DNA of 17,921 nt from Pseudomonadota bacterium (lineage in GTDB: Bacteria; Pseudomonadota; Gammaproteobacteria; UBA6186; Azoamicaceae): the NCBI GenBank assembly GCA_021848375.1, contig JAJZUR010000013.1, forward strand, positions 1-17,921. The letters run 5' to 3'. Both the position numbers and the translations under genes were made by a program. Positions 14,762-17,921 of the stretch are shown here, in pieces; position 1 is the stretch's first letter; every line of letters starts with the position of its first letter. The notes beneath the pieces were generated by a model. That model was given only the letters and a program-made list of their open reading frames with translations, searched no databases and was not told the DNA's origin.

Positions 14762-16816
14762 TCAATTATTATTTAATAACTTCAAAAACTGTTTTTCATC
14801 CAAAATGGCAACCCCTAAGTTTTCGGCTTTAGCGAGTTTTGAGCCTGGCGCATCTCCGACCACAACATAATCTGTCTTTTTAGAAACGCTTTCGCTCACT
14901 TTAGCGCCAAATTGGATCAATTTTTCTTTGGCTTCTTCTCGGCTTAATTCACTTAAAGTACCCGTTAAAACGAAAGTTTTTCCGCTGAATGGATGAGATT
15001 CAACGGATGGTACGGGCTTTGGAGTTGGCCAATGAATACCGGCTTTTAATAATTTATCTATCACTTCTCGATTATGCGGCTGCCTAAAAAAAGCATAAAT
15101 ATGGGCAGCAACAACGGGCCCCACGTCGGGCACTGTTTGCAAGGTTTCTTCATTTGCCTGCATGACCGATTTTAAATCATGAAAATGGTTCGCCAAAGCA
15201 AGCGCCGTTGCTTCCCCAACTTCTCTTATCCCAAGTGAATATAAAAATTTAGGGAAAGTGGTTTTTTTGCTATTTTCGATGGCATTAACAATATTCTCAG
15301 CAGATTTAACACCCATGCGTTGTAGGCTAGCCAAAGATTCAGCTTCAATCTGGAAAAGATCCGCAATATTTTGAATGAAACCGGTTTCAACCAATTGATC
15401 AACAAGCTTTATCCCCAAACCATCTATATTCATCGCACGTCTGGAAGCAAAATGGATAATGCTTTCTTTTTGTTGAGCACGACAACCTAATCCCCCCATA
15501 CAGCGAGCGGCCGCCTCTCCTTCTTCTCGCAACACTTCAGCTCCACAAACCGGGCATTTTTTGGGTAAAACGATTTTTTTGGCATGAGTAGGCCGCTTTT
15601 CTAAAACGACTGAGGCAACTTCTGGGATTACGTCCCCTGCTCTTCTGACCACCACGGTATCATGGATCCGCACGTCTTTACGCAGAATTTCATCCATATT
15701 ATGTAAAGTCGCGTTACTGACCGTTGCCCCTCCAACAAAAACTGGCTTTAAACGCGCGACCGGTGTTAATGCACCCGTACGACCAACTTGAAATTCAACA
15801 TCCAGTAATTCAGTTAACGCTTCTTCTGCTGGAAATTTGTGTGCAATAGCCCATCGGGGCGCACGCGAAACAAAACCTAATTGTTTTTGCAGATCTAAAT
15901 TATCAACTTTGTACACAACGCCATCTATTTCATAGGGTAAACTATGTCTTTTTTCGACCAGCTTTTGATAATATTCAAGACAGCCTTTAACACCATTTGC
16001 AATATGATTTAAGGGACAAATGGGAAAACCCTCATGCTTTAAATATTCCATGCTTTCATGATGCGTTGAAAAAACGTCTTTCTTTCCATCTATTCTTGCA
16101 ATTGCATACGCAAAAAAACTTAAGGGACGAGATGCGGTTATTTTAGAGTCTAATTGTCGTAAACTCCCCGCAGCAGCATTGCGTGGATTAGCGAACGTTT
16201 TTTCATTATTCGCGATAGCACGTTCGTTTAAGGTTTTAAATCCTGCTTTTGGCATAAAAACCTCACCGCGCACTTCCAAAAGATGCGGAGGATTTTTATC
16301 GGTCAGTTTAAGTGGAATAACGGGAATGGTGCGTAAATTTTCCGTAATCTGTTCACCGGTCACCCCATCCCCACGCGTTGCTCCCGCAACGAAAATACCT
16401 TCTTCGTAAATTAAGGTAACCGCTAAGCCATCTAATTTTGGTTCACAGGCATAAAGGATTAAGGCGGAAGTCTTTAAGCGGTCATGAACCCGTTTATCAA
16501 ACTCTTGTACGGTCTCAAAGGTAAACGCATTATCCAAGGAAAGCATGGGAATACGATGATTGACTTCAGGAAATATTTTTAAGGGTTGACCACCCGCACG
16601 TTGTGTGGGTGAATCAATTGTTTTTAAATTGGGATGATCGGTTTCCAATTTGACCAATTCTTGAAAAAGACGATCATACTCCGCATCCGGGATAATAGGT
16701 GCATCCAAAGTATAATACAGGTAATTATGTTTATTGAGCTCTTCGCGCAGCCCCATTACACGTTGCTGTAGGGCATCGCTTGACATAGGAATTTGTTTGG
16801 TTAACTTGCTTTTCAC
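14762..16816 (-). CDS. ligA: NAD-dependent DNA ligase LigA
   Basis: LigA seals nicks during replication and repair, releasing NMN and AMP. The 684-residue protein has the Ia domain (NYLYYTLDAPIIPDAEYD, 31-48), adenylation domain with the nucleotide acceptor Lys127 in CEPKLDGLAV, the motif GEVFMP, and NPRNAAAGSLRQ. The OB fold follows with GRTGALTPVARL, then the four-cysteine zinc finger (Cys421, Cys424, Cys439, Cys445, normal spacing), helix-hairpin-helix region (about 465-585) and a C-terminal BRCT domain (607-684). All domains are complete. The start is GTG at 16816, six bases after TAAGGT. ATG at 16786 lacks a Shine-Dalgarno sequence and would remove ten residues. PncC, which processes the NMN product, is encoded in this window but not linked in an operon. 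Confidence 0.97.
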   Translation of the reverse strand: MKSKLTKQIPMSSDALQQRVMGLREELNKHNYLYYTLDAPIIPDAEYDRLFQELVKLETDHPNLKTIDSPTQRAGGQPLKIFPEVNHRIPMLSLDNAFTFETVQEFDKRVHDRLKTSALILYACEPKLDGLAVTLIYEEGIFVAGATRGDGVTGEQITENLRTIPVIPLKLTDKNPPHLLEVRGEVFMPKAGFKTLNERAIANNEKTFANPRNAAAGSLRQLDSKITASRPLSFFAYAIARIDGKKDVFSTHHESMEYLKHEGFPICPLNHIANGVKGCLEYYQKLVEKRHSLPYEIDGVVYKVDNLDLQKQLGFVSRAPRWAIAHKFPAEEALTELLDVEFQVGRTGALTPVARLKPVFVGGATVSNATLHNMDEILRKDVRIHDTVVVRRAGDVIPEVASVVLEKRPTHAKKIVLPKKCPVCGAEVLREEGEAAARCMGGLGCRAQQKESIIHFASRRAMNIDGLGIKLVDQLVETGFIQNIADLFQIEAESLASLQRMGVKSAENIVNAIENSKKTTFPKFLYSLGIREVGEATALALANHFHDLKSVMQANEETLQTVPDVGPVVAAHIYAFFRQPHNREVIDKLLKAGIHWPTPKPVPSVESHPFSGKTFVLTGTLSELSREEAKEKLIQFGAKVSESVSKKTDYVVVGDAPGSKLAKAENLGVAILDEKQFLKLLNNN

Positions 16817-16830
16817 TAGATTACCTTACT

Positions 16831-16881
16831 TTGCAGTCTATCATTATGATGATTATACTCAATAATATTGGCACTGAAGAA
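16831..16881. promoter_or_regulatory. Overlapping divergent promoters for ligA and the REC-PAS gene
   Basis: Plus strand: TTGCAG (16831-16836) and TATACT (16854-16859), 17-base spacer, leading to the ATG at 16897. Minus strand: TCTTCA (16880-16875) and perfect TATAAT (16857-16852), 17-base spacer, leading to the ligA GTG at 16816. The two -10 elements share DNA, so simultaneous use of both would be mutually hindering. The -35 matches are weak (3/6 each). Confidence 0.45.
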
Positions 16882-16896
16882 GGGCTTATTTAATCA

Positions 16897-17853
16897 ATGG
16901 TCATCGAAAATCTGAAAGAGAAAAAAAGCTATAGAATTTTGATTATTGATGACAATAAATCGATACATGATGACTATCGTAAAGTCCTTTCCTTTGAGAA
17001 TCACGCTGGCAATGCCCTGGTGGAACTCAGTAACCTCATGTTTGGATCAGAAAAAGATGCAGTCTATATGCCCGAATTCATCATCGATTCGGCGTATCAA
17101 GGTCAACAGGGTATTGCTGCAGTTGAAAAATCTCTAAAGCATAAAAATCCCTATGCCATTGCTTTCGTCGATATTCGAATACCGCCCGGTTTAGATGGTA
17201 TCGAAACTATTAAAGCACTCTGGTCTCACGATCCTAATGTTCAAATCGTCGTTTGCACAGCCTATTCTGATTATAGCTTTACTGATATTGTAAAGCATTT
17301 AAAGCGCACCAATCATTTTCTCATCATCAAAAAACCTTTTGACAATATCGTACTGCGTCAATTTGCCTGCGCGCTCGTGAGCAAATGGGATACGATGAAA
17401 CAGCTCACAGAAGAATTTAATAATCTACAAAAACTAGTCGATATTAGAACGCAAGAGTTAAAAAAAGCAGTATCTTTGCTGAGATCAACACTAGAATCAA
17501 CAGCGGATGGTATTTTAGTGGTAGATTTGCAGAGCAACATTGTTGATTGGAACCAGAGATTTATTGAATTATGGCGTATCCCTGAAACTATTTTATCGTC
17601 ACGCAGTGATAACGATGCGCTTAAATTTGTGTTAAATCAATTAAAAGATCCAGACGCTTTTTTACAGCGTATCAAAGAACTCATGCAAAACCCAGACGAA
17701 GAAAGTATAGATATGTTGGGTTTTAAAGATGGACGCGTTTTTGAACGTCATTCTCGTCCACAAAGAATGGAAAATACCATCATAGGCCGAGTTTGGAGTT
17801 TTAGAGACATTACTGAACATAAGCGTTTGGAAGAAAAATTGAATGATCAATAA
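16897..17853 (+). CDS. REC-PAS response-regulator protein without output domain
   Basis: This 318-residue protein has a receiver domain (about 11-165) with the acidic pair Asp18-Asp19, phospho-acceptor Asp92 in FVDIRIPPGLDG, Thr121 in VVCTAYSD, and Lys146 in KKPFD, so it should be phosphorylatable. An insert of roughly 25-30 residues (about 36-62) separates the first helix and second strand. A coiled-coil linker (about 165-200) leads to a PAS domain (about 201-312: LESTADGILVVD, WNQRFIELWRIP, and closing GRVWSFRDITEHKRLEEKL). Related proteins usually continue after this PAS with a GGDEF, EAL or kinase domain. Here the frame stops at LNDQ, and none of the three frames in the remaining 68 bases resumes such a domain. 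The ATG at 16897 has AGAAGG only at a long 13-base spacing. Signal and target are unknown. Confidence 0.85.
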   Translation: MVIENLKEKKSYRILIIDDNKSIHDDYRKVLSFENHAGNALVELSNLMFGSEKDAVYMPEFIIDSAYQGQQGIAAVEKSLKHKNPYAIAFVDIRIPPGLDGIETIKALWSHDPNVQIVVCTAYSDYSFTDIVKHLKRTNHFLIIKKPFDNIVLRQFACALVSKWDTMKQLTEEFNNLQKLVDIRTQELKKAVSLLRSTLESTADGILVVDLQSNIVDWNQRFIELWRIPETILSSRSDNDALKFVLNQLKDPDAFLQRIKELMQNPDEESIDMLGFKDGRVFERHSRPQRMENTIIGRVWSFRDITEHKRLEEKLNDQ

Positions 17854-17921
17854 GTCTGTATACATTATCAGTCAAAGCATATTGCGGCATTGTTAAAATC
17901 TCAGCTAAACTATATAGAATG

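Noticed and set aside
17854..17921. Frameshifted continuation of the REC-PAS gene into GGDEF
   Set aside because: All three forward frames were read by eye; none shows the expected GGDEF N-terminal residues and two contain stops quickly or unrelated residues.
1..17921. Mobile element, CRISPR array, tRNA or rRNA
   Set aside because: No transposase or integrase frame, no regularly spaced direct repeats, and no cloverleaf or rRNA-like stretch was seen; the intergenic gaps are all under about 110 bases.

Overview
The window is a compact chromosomal segment of a low-GC (about 40% by eye) gammaproteobacterium. The gene content and neighbourhoods (asd-fimV-truA-accD, prmB next to asd, a short FimV, LigA, RlmJ, TrmL) fit a gammaproteobacterium. 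The low GC and several lineage-flavoured small or exported proteins suggest the Legionellales or a related host-associated group. That placement is inference from style and was not tested by any search. I see no rRNA, tRNA, CRISPR array, insertion sequence, integrase or phage module. This is core chromosome with a few unfamiliar accessory genes.

Layout, left to right. (1) The 5' end of an unrecognised minus-strand gene runs off the left edge and is divergent from pncC (CinA C-terminal domain, NMN amidase). (2) A small minus-strand two-pass membrane protein with a remarkable cysteine-rich tail ends at a good hairpin terminator and is divergent from trmL, which is followed by an OprB-like carbohydrate porin. 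(3) Minus-strand rlmJ converges directly on the porin and is divergent from an unrecognised exported protein (3751-5001). That protein carries a HEVFGH motif like the rare HExxGH zinc site of M49 peptidases, followed by a C-terminal half that looks like an outer-membrane barrel. (4) A long minus-strand block reads, in transcription order, prmB, a 60-residue twin-membrane protein, asd, fimV, truA, accD, cvpA. (5) A plus-strand helical TPR-like protein of unknown role is followed by mgtA, a Mg2+ importing P-type ATPase. (6) Minus-strand ligA is divergent from a REC-PAS response regulator that stops where a GGDEF or kinase domain would usually begin.

How the genes work together. Most are housekeeping: RNA and ribosome modification (TrmL, RlmJ, TruA, PrmB), fatty-acid initiation (AccD), the lysine/threonine/diaminopimelate branch (Asd), NAD-linked functions (PncC recycles NMN, the by-product of LigA), Mg2+ uptake, and envelope proteins (porin, FimV, CvpA, HExxGH protein). 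Genes are packed tightly. Three convergent pairs (porin/rlmJ, HExxGH protein/cvpA, mgtA/ligA) are separated by only 0-8 bases with no visible intrinsic terminator between them.

The candidates for something undescribed are the exported HExxGH protein, the cysteine-tailed membrane protein and the TPR-like protein before mgtA. No multi-gene novel system (defence, secretion or biosynthetic) could be supported.
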